Below, piece by piece: positions 26,455-36,661 of a stretch of 64,000 nucleotides of DNA (position 1 is its first letter; every line of letters starts with the position of its first letter). Where the stretch lies: the NCBI RefSeq assembly GCF_013283365.1, contig NZ_WBYM01000005.1, forward strand, positions 62,001 through 126,000. The letters run 5' to 3'. The position numbers and the translations under genes were made by a program. The notes under the pieces were generated by a model that saw only the letters and a list, made by a program, of their open reading frames with translations, was not told the DNA's origin and did not search any database. Source of the stretch: Marinobacterium sp. xm-d-530 (lineage in GTDB: Bacteria > Pseudomonadota > Gammaproteobacteria > Pseudomonadales > Balneatricaceae).

Positions 26455-26489
26455 AAAAAGGGGTCTGACCTTTGGTCTGACCCCTTTTT
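26455..26489. terminator. Bidirectional terminator built on a family-E palindrome
   Basis: AAAAAGGGGTCTGACC / GGTCTGACCCCTTTTT with a TTT loop and one mismatch has T-runs on both strands. It separates convergent trpG and gcvP. The GGTCTGACC core recurs as repeat family E elsewhere in the window. Confidence 0.85.
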
Positions 26490-26505
26490 GTTAATACAAA
26501 ATAAC

Positions 26506-29370
26506 CTACTCTGCGTAGTCACTCACCGGTGGACAGGTGCAGACGAAGTTTCGATCGCCGTAGACGTTGTCGATACGGTTAACCGTTGGCCAGAACTTCG
26601 CTTGGCGAACCGCACTGACTGGGAACACAGCCTGCTCTTTTGAGTAGCTGCGGGTCCACTCTGCATCCACCAGATCTTCCAGGGTGTGCGGTGCATGTCT
26701 AAGAACAGAATCTTCCGCAGCGACTTCACCTCGCTCAACCGCCGCAATCTCTTCACGAATCTTAATCATCGCTTCAATGAAACGATCAAGTTCCTGAATA
26801 GATTCTGATTCAGTTGGTTCCACCATTAGCGTGCCCGGCACAGGGAAGGACATGGTCGGCGCGTGGAAGCCATAGTCCATCAAACGCTTAGCAATGTCCT
26901 CTTCAGTAATGTCAGAGACCTCTTTCAGAGGGCGGATATCGATAATACATTCGTGTGCGACAAAACCATTCGTGCCGCGGTAGAGAATCGAATAGTGATT
27001 CTCAAGACGTTTAGCAATGTAGTTAGCATTTAGAATCGCCAGTTCGGTCGATTCGCGCAAACCGCGATCACCGAGCATACGGATGTACATCCAGGTAATC
27101 GGCAGAATAGACGCCGAACCGTAAGGTGCTGCTGCTACGGCTCCATTGCTGCCATTACCTGGCACGGGCGATACACTGTGGCTAGCAAGGAATGGCGCTA
27201 AGTGTGCTTTCACACCAATAGGCCCCATACCTGGACCACCACCACCGTGAGGGATAGCAAAGGTTTTGTGCAGGTTAAGGTGTGATACGTCAGCACCAAT
27301 CGTACCTGGCTTACACAGGCCTACCTGCGCATTCAAGTTAGCACCGTCCATGTAGACCTGACCACCATGCTGGTGAATCAGTTCACAGATTTCACCCACA
27401 GCCTCTTCAAAGACACCGTGCGTCGATGGGTAGGTAATCATCAGTGTCGACAGGTTGTCGCTGTGCTGTTCCGCTTTGGCTTTCAAGTCAGCCACATCCA
27501 CGTTACCCACTTCATCGCAGGCAACCACAACCACTTTCATATCCATCATTGCGGCTGAAGCAGGGTTGGTACCGTGCGCCGACGATGGAATCAAACAGAC
27601 ATTACGGTGACCTTCACCGATAGACTCTTGGTACTTACGAATCGCTAACAGACCAGCGTACTCACCCGAAGCCCCTGAGTTTGGCTGCATAGAGATCGCA
27701 TCGTAGCCGGTGATATCAATCAACCAACGATCCAACTGTTCTAGCATTTCAGCGTAGCCCTGTGCCTGCTCTGCAGGAACGAACGGATGAACATTACCAA
27801 TTTCTGGCCAAGTGACCGGCGCCATCTCCGAAGTCGCATTCAACTTCATTGTACATGAACCTAGCGGAATCATGCCGTGAACCAGAGAGTAATCTTTATT
27901 CTCTAGACGCTTCATGTAACGAAGGATATCGTGCTCAGCGTGGTATCGATTGAATACAGGATGTGTAAGAACCTCGTCTTCACGAACCAAATCAGTCGGT
28001 AATGAGAAGGACTCCTCAACATCGTCTAACTCTTCAACTGAGATGACCCTACCAGTAATGACACTGATCAGTTCGGCAACATCTTCAACGCTGTGCGTCT
28101 CATCGAAACTGATACCAAAGCGAGTATCAGACAGTTTACGAAGATTGATATTGGCATCTAAAGCGCGCTGATAGACCGTTGCATCGGCATCAAAGCTCAA
28201 GGTATCAAAGAAGTGGGTGTTGGTCGTTAAGCCAGCACTGTTAAGCTGTTTCGCTGCAAGCTGAGCAAGGCGGTGAACGCGAGTGGCAATCTTTTTCAGA
28301 CCGACTGGGCCATGGTAGATCGCATAAAACGCAGCCATATTGGCAAGCAGTGCCTGCGCTGTACAGATGTTAGAGGTCGCCTTCTCGCGACGAATGTGCT
28401 GTTCACGTGTCTGCATCGCCATGCGGTAGGCTTGGTTACCGCGAGAATCGATCGATACCCCAATAATACGACCAGGAACCGAGCGCTTAAGCTTCTCGCT
28501 GGTCGCGAAAAATGCAGCATGTGGACCACCAAAGCCCATCGGTACACCAAAACGTTGTGCTGAACCGAGTGCAACATCTGCACCGAGAGAGCCCGGTGAT
28601 TTAAGCAACATTAATGCTAAAAGATCGGTTGCCACTGCAACCAGTGCACCTTGTGCCTTAGCATCTTCAACGACGCTGGCAAGATCGATAATCTCCCCCT
28701 CACTGCCTGGGTATTGAACCAGACAGCCGAAACAGTCGTGTGAAGAGAGGTTTGTGGCATCATCAACAACGACCTCAATACCAAAGTACTCGGCACGTGT
28801 TTGAATAACATCCAAGGTCTGTGGGTGTACCTGAGAATCGACAAAGAAGGTGTCTGATTTCTTACGATTAGATCGCTTAAGCAGAGTCATTGCCTCAGCT
28901 GCAGCGGTCGCTTCATCAAGCAACGACGCGTTTGCCAAGTCCATGCCAGTCAGATCCATGACCATCTGCTGGAAGTTGAGCAGTGACTCAAGACGGCCTT
29001 GTGAGATCTCAGGCTGGTAAGGGGTGTAGGCGGTGTACCAAGCGGGATTCTCCAGCACGTTACGCTGAATAACACCCGGTACCAAGGTGCCGTAGTAGCC
29101 CATACCGATAAAGTTTTTGTTCAGTTGGTTCTTAGCCGCGATCTGCTTAAGTTCCGACAGGGCTTCAACCTCTGTCACCGGATTACCAATCGAGAGCGCA
29201 TCACTCAGTAGGATCGATTCAGGGACGGTTTTCTGAATCAAATCAGCTCGATCAGAGACATCCAGGGTGCTGCACATCTGTAATTGCTCAGCATCATTTG
29301 AGCCGAGGTGGCGCTGAATGAATTGATCAGAATCGCGAAGTTCTTGAAGCGTACTGTGAGAGTGAGGCAT
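26506..29370 (-). CDS. gcvP: Glycine dehydrogenase (decarboxylating), P protein
   Basis: The 954-residue P protein of the glycine cleavage system, close to the E. coli length of 957. It decarboxylates glycine and passes the methylamine to the H-protein lipoate. The PLP lysine is in [18 protein letters not shown] in the C-terminal half; [20 protein letters not shown] and FIGMGYYGT are other family blocks. The start ATG ([11 protein letters not shown]) is preferred over a TTG 12 bp upstream. The gcvT and gcvH genes are not beside it, so the operon is split in this organism. It ends in the shared terminator with trpG. Confidence 0.95.
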   Translation of the reverse strand: MPHSHSTLQELRDSDQFIQRHLGSNDAEQLQMCSTLDVSDRADLIQKTVPESILLSDALSIGNPVTEVEALSELKQIAAKNQLNKNFIGMGYYGTLVPGVIQRNVLENPAWYTAYTPYQPEISQGRLESLLNFQQMVMDLTGMDLANASLLDEATAAAEAMTLLKRSNRKKSDTFFVDSQVHPQTLDVIQTRAEYFGIEVVVDDATNLSSHDCFGCLVQYPGSEGEIIDLASVVEDAKAQGALVAVATDLLALMLLKSPGSLGADVALGSAQRFGVPMGFGGPHAAFFATSEKLKRSVPGRIIGVSIDSRGNQAYRMAMQTREQHIRREKATSNICTAQALLANMAAFYAIYHGPVGLKKIATRVHRLAQLAAKQLNSAGLTTNTHFFDTLSFDADATVYQRALDANINLRKLSDTRFGISFDETHSVEDVAELISVITGRVISVEELDDVEESFSLPTDLVREDEVLTHPVFNRYHAEHDILRYMKRLENKDYSLVHGMIPLGSCTMKLNATSEMAPVTWPEIGNVHPFVPAEQAQGYAEMLEQLDRWLIDITGYDAISMQPNSGASGEYAGLLAIRKYQESIGEGHRNVCLIPSSAHGTNPASAAMMDMKVVVVACDEVGNVDVADLKAKAEQHSDNLSTLMITYPSTHGVFEEAVGEICELIHQHGGQVYMDGANLNAQVGLCKPGTIGADVSHLNLHKTFAIPHGGGGPGMGPIGVKAHLAPFLASHSVSPVPGNGSNGAVAAAPYGSASILPITWMYIRMLGDRGLRESTELAILNANYIAKRLENHYSILYRGTNGFVAHECIIDIRPLKEVSDITEEDIAKRLMDYGFHAPTMSFPVPGTLMVEPTESESIQELDRFIEAMIKIREEIAAVERGEVAAEDSVLRHAPHTLEDLVDAEWTRSYSKEQAVFPVSAVRQAKFWPTVNRIDNVYGDRNFVCTCPPVSDYAE

Positions 29371-29465
29371 GAAGGGTTCCAACTAACAATTAGAAAGTTT
29401 CAATTAAGGCCAATATTCTACTCCTTCAGCCTATTTCATGACACTTTTTGATAGATTGATTGAAA

Positions 29466-29508
29466 ATAAAAAGGCCAGTACACATTTCACAATGCGAACC
29501 GGCCTTAT
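29466..29508 (-). terminator. Intrinsic terminator of leuA
   Basis: On the minus strand AAGGCCGGT pairs with ACTGGCCTT (one mismatch) around a ~20-nt loop, followed by TTTTTATTTT. It is ~35 bp after the leuA stop codon. Confidence 0.65.
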
Positions 29509-29540
29509 CAATTAACGGATTAAATCAGTTGTTAGCGTCA

Positions 29541-31208
29541 CTAAGCCGCTAGTTGTACAGCGACCTCTGATCGGTTGATGGCCGAGATCAGTGCCTTTAG
29601 AGAAGCCCCTAAACTGTCTGTATCAAAGGCCATACCGACGACACGCTGACCATCAACATTGATTAAGAAGTAAGCTGCTGCCAATGCATCGGTGCCACTA
29701 CCGACCGCATGTTCAGAGTAGTCGATGACGTTGACTGCCTGCCCAGTCAACGAGGCCCAACCATCAAGGAAAGAGGAGATTACCCCTTCCCCCTGACCGA
29801 TCAGTTCACGATCTTGGCCGTTGATCGATACTGTCGCTTTGAACTGCTCGTTTTGCTGACGATCAATGGAGAAGCCTTGCAACGCTACTGGCTCAGCCGA
29901 TTTAATAAAGTTCGCTTTAAGGATCTCAAAAATCGCATCACTGCCCATTTCCGAAGCACTCTCTTCTGAAGCTTTTTGAACCAGCGGAGCCAATTCAGTC
30001 TGCATCCAGCGCGGCAGAGTAATGCCATAATCACGTTCAAGTACAAAGGACATACCGCCCTTGCCTGATTGACTGTTAACGCGAATAACCGCTTGGTAAT
30101 CACGGCCAATATCCTTTGGGTCGATTGGCAAGTAAGCCACCTGCCAGTGCTCATCCTCACCCTGTCGGTGCAAACATTTCTGTATAGCGTCCTGATGGCT
30201 ACCCGAAAAGGCCGTGTAGACCAACTCTCCAATCCAAGGATGACGGGGACTAACCGGCAAGCGCGTACACTCAGTAAAGGTGGTAATAATCTCATCCGGA
30301 TTAGACAGATCCATTTTAGGATCAACGCCTTGGCTGTATAAGTTCATCGCCATTGTGACCAAATCCATGTTACCGGTACGCTCGCCATTGCCTAGCAACG
30401 TCCCTTCCACACGATCAGCACCGGCCAAAACTGCCAGCTCAGCAGCCGCCACAGCACATCCTCGGTCATTATGAGTGTGAACTGAGATAATCGCGCCAGC
30501 ACGATTCTTCATATGGGTACAGAAGTACTCAATCTGATCGGCAAAAATGTTGGGCGTCGACTCCTCTACCGTTGACGGTAGATTGATAATGCAGCGGTTC
30601 TCAGCCGTTGGCTGCCAAACATCCATTACCGCATCACAGACCTCGATCGCATAGTCGATCTCAGTTCCGGTAAAACTCTCTGGTGAATACTGGAAGGTCC
30701 AATCAACTTCTGGGTAATCTTTGGCACCCTCCATGACCCACCGCGCACCCTGTGTCGCAATCGCTTTGATACCCTCGCGATCCTGATTGAATACGCGCTC
30801 ACGCTGAATCGTACTGGTTGAATTGTAGACGTGAACCACCGCACTTTTAACACCACGAAGCGCTTCATAGGTACGGTCGATCAGCTCTTTACGGGCCTGA
30901 ACCAGTACCTGAATCGTCACGTCATCAGGAATCTCACCGTTGTCGATCAACCAGCGAACAAAATCGTAGTCCGGCTGACTCGCTGACGGGAAGCCCACCT
31001 CAATCTCTTTTAGACCAATCTTCACCAACAGACGCCATAGACGCTGCTTCTGTTCTACGGTCATCGGTTCAAGTAGCGCCTGATTACCGTCACGCAGATC
31101 CACCGACGCCCAAATCGGCGCGTGGGTGATTGTGTTGTTAGGCCAAGTACGATTCTCAATTTGAATCTGTGGAGCTGGCTGATAGCGGCGGTAATCGAAG
31201 TTAGACAT
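29541..31208 (-). CDS. leuA: 2-isopropylmalate synthase
   Basis: First committed step of leucine synthesis: acetyl-CoA plus 2-oxoisovalerate. At 555 residues it is the longer LeuA type found in Pseudomonas. The catalytic barrel opens with WASVDLRDGNQALLEPM, and the divalent metal site is in ISVHTHNDRGCAVAAAEL near residue 245. The C-terminal ~130 residues form the leucine-feedback domain (GEGVISSFLDGWASLTG). GAGGA precedes the ATG. It is divergent from an Lrp-type regulator, a common arrangement for amino-acid genes. Confidence 0.93.
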   Translation of the reverse strand: MSNFDYRRYQPAPQIQIENRTWPNNTITHAPIWASVDLRDGNQALLEPMTVEQKQRLWRLLVKIGLKEIEVGFPSASQPDYDFVRWLIDNGEIPDDVTIQVLVQARKELIDRTYEALRGVKSAVVHVYNSTSTIQRERVFNQDREGIKAIATQGARWVMEGAKDYPEVDWTFQYSPESFTGTEIDYAIEVCDAVMDVWQPTAENRCIINLPSTVEESTPNIFADQIEYFCTHMKNRAGAIISVHTHNDRGCAVAAAELAVLAGADRVEGTLLGNGERTGNMDLVTMAMNLYSQGVDPKMDLSNPDEIITTFTECTRLPVSPRHPWIGELVYTAFSGSHQDAIQKCLHRQGEDEHWQVAYLPIDPKDIGRDYQAVIRVNSQSGKGGMSFVLERDYGITLPRWMQTELAPLVQKASEESASEMGSDAIFEILKANFIKSAEPVALQGFSIDRQQNEQFKATVSINGQDRELIGQGEGVISSFLDGWASLTGQAVNVIDYSEHAVGSGTDALAAAYFLINVDGQRVVGMAFDTDSLGASLKALISAINRSEVAVQLAA

Positions 31209-31374
31209 ACAATCCTCAACAGTGGCTTCGAGTTAATTCATTGCTGCACAGTTTACTGGGGTTACGGAGGTGAATGATTGCGAATTAACTAAGAAATAGA
31301 TGAATTTATTATCATTAATTGCTATAAATTAATTAATTAAGCAATTTTATTCTAATTTTTTGCGGATTGTAGAA
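31209..31374. promoter_or_regulatory. AT-rich divergent control region between leuA and the Lrp-type gene
   Basis: The 166-bp gap becomes very AT-rich from about 31290, with stacked TTAATTAATTAA and TTATTATCATTAATT runs. This suits binding by an Lrp-type protein, which prefers AT-rich bent sites. No single promoter can be picked with confidence. Confidence 0.4.
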
Positions 31375-31833
31375 ATGGATCGTTACGACAAGGCTATTCT
31401 TCAGCAGCTTCAGCTAGATGGACGCATCTCAAACCAAGAGTTAGCGGATAAGGTCGGTCTCTCACCCTCCCCCTGCTTACGCCGTGTCAGAGCCCTTGAA
31501 GAGAGCGGCATCATTAGCGGCTATCGCGCCAACTTGGATGCCAAAAAATTGGGGTTAACGCTTACCGCAATCATTATGATTTCGATGGATCGCCACACCC
31601 CAGAGCGTTTCGCCAACTTTGATAAGGTCATTAATGATCTACCAGAGGTATTAGAGTGCTTGCTGATTACCGGTCAGGATGCTGACTACCAACTCAAAGT
31701 GGTGGTGCATGACATGGAAGATTTTCAACGCTTATTGCTCGAAAAGATCACCCGCATAGAGGGCGTGACCGGCGTGCATTCGAGTTTTGTCATGCGCAAT
31801 GTTAAGAGTGAATCGGCACTACCCGTTCGATAA
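31375..31833 (+). CDS. Lrp/AsnC family transcriptional regulator
   Basis: A 152-residue DNA-binding regulator. The N-terminal winged helix-turn-helix is LDGRISNQELADKVGLSPSP followed by CLRRVRALEESGII, and the C-terminal effector domain has DYQLKVVVHDMEDFQRLLLEK. The ATG giving MDRYDKAILQQLQ is the family start; a TTG 15 bp upstream is less likely. No strong ribosome site is visible. It is divergent from leuA and may regulate leuA or itself in response to an amino acid; this is inferred from position. Confidence 0.87.
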   Translation: MDRYDKAILQQLQLDGRISNQELADKVGLSPSPCLRRVRALEESGIISGYRANLDAKKLGLTLTAIIMISMDRHTPERFANFDKVINDLPEVLECLLITGQDADYQLKVVVHDMEDFQRLLLEKITRIEGVTGVHSSFVMRNVKSESALPVR

Positions 31834-31880
31834 AAGCGTGTTATATTTCTGGTCTATAAAAACAGAACAAGGTGTGTGCT

Positions 31881-32843
31881 ATGCCGTTAAAAGCCCTCTC
31901 TTTAAGTGTGTCAATTCTCACAAGCCTAGTGTCGACCTCAGCCTTTGCTGTGACGCCCGATGATAAGTACAAAGAGTCCCTACTCTACGATAAACCCGTC
32001 AAAGTCGCCGATGATGTCTACTCGGCCATCGGGCAGTTGAAGTTTTACACCTATGAGAATGCCGGCCACAACAATAACCTTAGCTTCGTGATTGGCGATG
32101 AGTCAGTCCTGGTGGTGAATGGTTCAAGTACTTACCTATTAGCCAAAGCCCTACATGATGAGATCAAACAACTGACCGACAAACCGGTTAAATACGTCGT
32201 TGATGAAAATGGCCAATCCCATGCCGCTCTAGGAAATAACTACTGGAAAGAGCAAGGGGCAACCATTATTGCCCACGTCGATGCCGAAGAGGAGATTCAA
32301 GAACAGGGATTTCGCGGTCTAGAGATGCTCAAAGAGACACTTAAAGAGCGCATCAATGGCACCGAATTGACCGAGATCGATCAAACCTTTGAAGAGAGCA
32401 TGACGCTAGATCTTGGGGGCATCACGGCCGAACTTATGCACCTTGGCCCAGCCCACTCAAAAGGGGACATCAGTGTTGTGATTCCTGAGCGCAACGTCAT
32501 GATTGCCGGCGATATCGCGTTTCACCAACGCATGCTGCCCGTCTTTCCAGAGACCAATACGGCTGAATGGATAGAGACTTGGGTGAATGAGTTTACACCG
32601 ATAGCACAGGATATGATCATTGTTCCGGGTCACGGGGAACCCACTAACTTTGCCGAGGTCGATCGATATACTCGCGGTTACCTTGAGTACGTTCGGGGTA
32701 AGATCGGAGAGTTGATTGATGAGGGCGGCACACTCGATGACGCCTACAAAATTGACCAAACACCCTACCTTCATCTAGAGACAGCCGATGAGCTAGCGGG
32801 CAAAAACGCGGGGCGCATCTTTGAAGCGATGGAGTGGGAGTGA
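31881..32843 (+). CDS. Exported MBL-fold protein with degenerate metal motif
   Basis: A 320-residue protein with signal peptide (MPLKALSLSVSILTSLVSTS, then AFA) and a metallo-beta-lactamase fold. The later metal-site elements remain: HLGPAHSKGDISV, MIAGDIAFH and IVPGHGEPTNF. The usual THxHxDHxGGN block is replaced by VVDENGQSHAALGNNY, so only the last His of that block survives. It may bind one metal, use other ligands, or be non-hydrolytic. Relatives in this class include quinoprotein- and thiosulfate-linked hydrolases. Start is the ATG with AAGG upstream; the 3' end overlaps radD by 4 nt. Confidence 0.75.
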   Translation: MPLKALSLSVSILTSLVSTSAFAVTPDDKYKESLLYDKPVKVADDVYSAIGQLKFYTYENAGHNNNLSFVIGDESVLVVNGSSTYLLAKALHDEIKQLTDKPVKYVVDENGQSHAALGNNYWKEQGATIIAHVDAEEEIQEQGFRGLEMLKETLKERINGTELTEIDQTFEESMTLDLGGITAELMHLGPAHSKGDISVVIPERNVMIAGDIAFHQRMLPVFPETNTAEWIETWVNEFTPIAQDMIIVPGHGEPTNFAEVDRYTRGYLEYVRGKIGELIDEGGTLDDAYKIDQTPYLHLETADELAGKNAGRIFEAMEWE

Positions 32844-34573
32844 CACAGCGCTTTACTCTTCGCCCCTATCAACAACAGGCGGTTGATGCGACGCTGACGC
32901 ACTTCCGCCAAACCTCCGAGAGCGCCGTACTGGTGCTCCCTACCGGAGCCGGTAAAAGCCTAATCATTGCCGAGCTAGCCCGCCTAGCAAAGCGTAAAAT
33001 ATTGGTGGTCACTCACGTTCAAGAACTGGTCGAACAGAATGCTTCCAAATATGCGGCATTAGGGCTGACACCGGGTATCTACTCGGCGGGACTAAAGCAG
33101 CGTGACACTGAACATCAAGTGGTGTTTGCCTCGATCCAATCAATCGCCAGAAATCTCGATCAGTTTGATCATCAGTACTCATTGATCATTATTGATGAGT
33201 GCCACCGTGTCTCTGATAACGACGAATCGCTCTATCAACAACTGATCAGCCAGATTAAGAAGAGTAATCCATCGCTAAAGGTATTAGGACTCACTGCCAC
33301 CCCCTATCGTTTAGGCCATGGCTGGATATACCATCGGGATTACCGTGGTTTTTTCCGCCAATCAGAGAGCACCATTTTCCAACACTGCATCTATGATCTG
33401 CCGATGCGCAACCTGATCAAACAGGGGTTCTTAACGGAGCCTAAGCTGATCAATGCAGCGACCGCACACTTCGACTTCTCAGCACTGACACCCTCACCTA
33501 ACGGACTGTTTGCAGAGCGGGAGGTCAATGAACTGCTGGCTAAATACCCCAGAGTCACTGAAGCCATTTGTGAGCAGGTCGTGGAACTTGCTAACGATCG
33601 GCAAGGCGTCATGTTGTTTGCGGCCAGTGTTAAGCACGCAAAAGAGATATTGGACTACCTCCCTAAAGGGGAAGCGGAGCTGGTGATAGCCGATACCGAT
33701 GCTAAGCAACGTACAGAGATCATCAACCGCTTTAAACAGCGGCAGTTTAAATACCTCGTTAACGTTGCGGTACTGACCACCGGTTTTGATGCACCACATG
33801 TCGATCTAATTGCGATTCTTCGCCCCACTCAATCAGTCAGTCTGTTCCAACAGATGGTCGGTCGCGGCTTACGACTGAGTGAAGGTAAAAAAGAGTGTTT
33901 AGTCATCGACTACGCCAACAACGGAATCGATCTATTCGACCCTGAAGTCGGCGTACCCAAGCCAGCACCTGATACCGAGCCGGTACAGGTGTTCTGCCCT
34001 ATCTGCGACTTTGCTAACCTCTTTTGGGGAAGAACCGATCAAGATGGAGCCGTCATTGAGCACTATGGACGCCGCTGCCAAGGTCTCTCTGATGACGGGG
34101 AGCAGTGTCAGTTTCGCTTTAAGTTCAAAAGCTGCCCTCATTGCGGCGCTGAAAATGATATCGCGGCACGAAACTGCCAAGGGTGTCATGAGGCTCTGAT
34201 CGACCCTGATGATCTGATCAAAAAAGCTCTATCACTGAACAGCTGCAAAGTGATTCGCTGTGCGGGACTTAGAGTCAATCAAGAGGATATGGCGATACGA
34301 GTGACCTACTATGATGAAGATGCAAACACCCTATCGGAGAAGTTCAACCTCACCAACCCCAAACAAAGGGTGCTGTTTAATCAACTCTTTGGATCACGGG
34401 TGAATAGTGGTCAATCACCCACTCTTTTCAATAGCGTGGAATCAGTACTTGAGCTGAGCAGCGCTTTACCCGTACCGGACTTTGTCGTCTCCAGAAAATC
34501 GGGTAAGTATTGGCAAGTGACCGAGCGCATCTTTGACTACCAGGGGCGCTATCGTAAAGCGAACCAGCTGTAA
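32840..34573 (+). CDS. radD: DNA repair helicase-like protein RadD
   Basis: A 577-residue superfamily 2 helicase-like ATPase closely matching E. coli RadD (YejH). Motif I is VLPTGAGKSLIIAELARLA, motif II IIIDECHRVSD, motif III GLTATPYRLGHGW, and motif VI MVGRGLRLSEGK. The C-terminal part has zinc-binding cysteines (VFCPICDFANLFWG, CPHCGAENDIAARNCQGC). RadD acts in recombination and double-strand break repair. The GTG overlapping the upstream stop, with GGAG five bases before it, is the chosen start. Coupling to the MBL-fold gene appears positional only. Confidence 0.93.
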   Translation: MTQRFTLRPYQQQAVDATLTHFRQTSESAVLVLPTGAGKSLIIAELARLAKRKILVVTHVQELVEQNASKYAALGLTPGIYSAGLKQRDTEHQVVFASIQSIARNLDQFDHQYSLIIIDECHRVSDNDESLYQQLISQIKKSNPSLKVLGLTATPYRLGHGWIYHRDYRGFFRQSESTIFQHCIYDLPMRNLIKQGFLTEPKLINAATAHFDFSALTPSPNGLFAEREVNELLAKYPRVTEAICEQVVELANDRQGVMLFAASVKHAKEILDYLPKGEAELVIADTDAKQRTEIINRFKQRQFKYLVNVAVLTTGFDAPHVDLIAILRPTQSVSLFQQMVGRGLRLSEGKKECLVIDYANNGIDLFDPEVGVPKPAPDTEPVQVFCPICDFANLFWGRTDQDGAVIEHYGRRCQGLSDDGEQCQFRFKFKSCPHCGAENDIAARNCQGCHEALIDPDDLIKKALSLNSCKVIRCAGLRVNQEDMAIRVTYYDEDANTLSEKFNLTNPKQRVLFNQLFGSRVNSGQSPTLFNSVESVLELSSALPVPDFVVSRKSGKYWQVTERIFDYQGRYRKANQL

Positions 34574-34601
34574 AAAACCCTACCTTTTACAGGGTGTTAA
34601 T
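34574..34601 (+). terminator. Weak intrinsic terminator after radD
   Basis: AACCCT / AGGGTGTT with a ~9-nt loop is followed by a loose T-rich tail directly after the radD stop. Confidence 0.45.
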
Positions 34602-34648
34602 TCTTCTCTATTTGCTATGATGCGCGCTCAAATTGAGAGGAGAGAACT

Positions 34649-34855
34649 ATGCGTTTAGCCGAAATGGAAGCGATCATGTTTAACGTCGGTGTCACCGTCT
34701 TCGCTCTCTTCATCTTCTTTATCATCTACGATCTTGCTAAAAAATCGAACGCCGGCAAATTCGGTACTTTTATTCTTTTCTTTGCACTCGGCCTAGGCCT
34801 TGCTGCCTTTTTAGCAAAATCGATCATCGTTGAGTTTATCGGCGGCTCGATTTAA
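34649..34855 (+). CDS. Small two-helix membrane protein, DUF2788 family
   Basis: A 68-residue protein with two predicted membrane helices (FNVGVTVFALFIFFIIYDLA and FILFFALGLGLAAFLAKSII) joined by a short basic loop (KKSNAGKFG). A strong GAGAGGAG ribosome site fixes the ATG. It fits the DUF2788 family of short gammaproteobacterial inner-membrane proteins; no function is known. It appears to be transcribed alone between the radD terminator and a family-C repeat pair. Confidence 0.75.
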   Translation: MRLAEMEAIMFNVGVTVFALFIFFIIYDLAKKSNAGKFGTFILFFALGLGLAAFLAKSIIVEFIGGSI

Positions 34856-34872
34856 AGCAATTGCCGGATTCA

Positions 34873-34968
34873 CCAGTGACTGGCTTTAGCCTGTCATCTG
34901 CTTTATCAGCGTTTTCCAGAAGATTGAATGTAATTCGAAAGCGGATGACAGGCTGAAAGCCAGTCACC
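34873..34968. repeat. Family-C composite inverted pair
   Basis: GTGACTGGCTTTAGCCTGTCAT (plus, 34873-34901) and its inverted partner ATGACAGGCTGAAAGCCAGTCA (34940-34968) flank a ~40-nt core containing TTTATCAGCGTTTTCCAGA and GTAATTCGAAAGC. The same composite recurs at 36.0 and 39.2 kb. Confidence 0.88.
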
Positions 34969-34987
34969 GTTGCTAAAGTAGTTACCT

Positions 34988-35018
34988 TCTACAATATACC
35001 GGCTAGTTACTTTATAAT
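34988..35018 (+). promoter_or_regulatory. Probable kdsA promoter
   Basis: A perfect TATAAT (35013-35018) lies 28 bp before the kdsA ATG, with a weak -35 candidate (TTCTAC) upstream. Confidence 0.5.
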
Positions 35019-35037
35019 CGCGGAATCATTTTTATAA

Positions 35038-35898
<861 letters not shown>

Positions 35899-35905
35899 CG
35901 CGATC

Positions 35906-36103
35906 CTGTAGGAACGAATTGCCGAAGGCAAACCGTGAACAATTAATTTGGCGGGTTCGTCCATTCGCGGTTTTTCACTTCGTTCAAATTCGCTCCTACA
36001 GAGTGCCGGTGACTGGCTTTCAGCCTGTCATCCGCTTTATCAGCATCTTCCAGAATCTACAATGTAATTCGAAAGCAGCTGACAGGCTGAAAGCCAGTCA
36101 CTG
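35906..36103. repeat. Family-D inverted pair followed by a family-C composite
   Basis: Family D (TGTAGGAACGAATTG head) is at about 35906-35940 and an inverted D (AATTCGCTCCTACA end) at 35965-36000. A family-C composite follows (plus arm 36008-36035, minus arm 36072-36103) with the TTTATCAGCATCTTCCAGAA core. Confidence 0.85.
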
Positions 36104-36106
36104 CTG

Positions 36107-36574
36107 TCAAACCCCGGCATTTTGCCCAAGCTTCGCTTCCCACTGCTGAGCTCTCTCTAAATCAATCTCCCTACCCAGCTCGCCCTTGGTGTAGATATCC
36201 ACCATTCGCTGAATGGCAACTGGGTGGCCCTGTTCCGCCGCAGCTTTGTAGTGTTCATAGGCTTTATCAGCCAATTTGAAAATCACTGGCGGATACCCAG
36301 ACTCATAGAGCTTAGCCATTTGGTATTGTGACTTTCCATCACCGCGCTCAGCAGCAGCCTGAATATACAAAGCCCCCTGCTCTTTGCTGGCAGCATCGGC
36401 ACCGCGAAAGTGCAGAAGAAACCCATAAGTAGAGAGCGCTTTGACGCTACCGCGTTGGGCCCCTACCCTGAAGAGCTTCATCGTCTTATCGTGAATCCAT
36501 TTAGAGCGACGTGCGAATGGGCTTCTAAATATGGCGTAGGCAGACCAAGCTGCTAAATTACCCAGCAGTGACAT
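36107..36574 (-). CDS. Sel1-like repeat protein
   Basis: A 155-residue protein with about two to three Sel1/TPR-like repeats: GALYIQAAAERGDGKSQYQM, AKLYESGYPPV and YEHYKAAAEQGHPVAIQRMV. The start ATG (MSLLGNLAAW) is set by AGGAG five bases upstream; longer forms run back into the trpS terminator. The N-terminus has a short hydrophobic stretch (SLLGNLAAWSAYAIF) that may anchor it to the membrane. Sel1 proteins scaffold protein complexes; the partner is unknown. A family-C repeat begins right after the stop. Confidence 0.75.
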   Translation of the reverse strand: MSLLGNLAAWSAYAIFRSPFARRSKWIHDKTMKLFRVGAQRGSVKALSTYGFLLHFRGADAASKEQGALYIQAAAERGDGKSQYQMAKLYESGYPPVIFKLADKAYEHYKAAAEQGHPVAIQRMVDIYTKGELGREIDLERAQQWEAKLGQNAGV

Positions 36575-36597
36575 CTTCACTCCTATTTTTTCGGTAA

Positions 36598-36626
36598 TAA
36601 AAAAGGGATCAATAGTAGATCCCTTT
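36598..36626 (-). terminator. Intrinsic terminator of trpS
   Basis: The perfect stem AAAGGGATC / GATCCCTTT with a 7-nt loop is followed on the minus strand by a T-run. It separates trpS from the Sel1 gene. Confidence 0.88.
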
Positions 36627-36661
36627 ATTAGATTCAGCTCATTGCGAGATATCAAGCTTTT

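Noticed and set aside
26386-26643. Reading frames spanning the A/B and E repeats between trpG and gcvP
   Set aside because: They consist of translated repeat hairpins and antisense gcvP.
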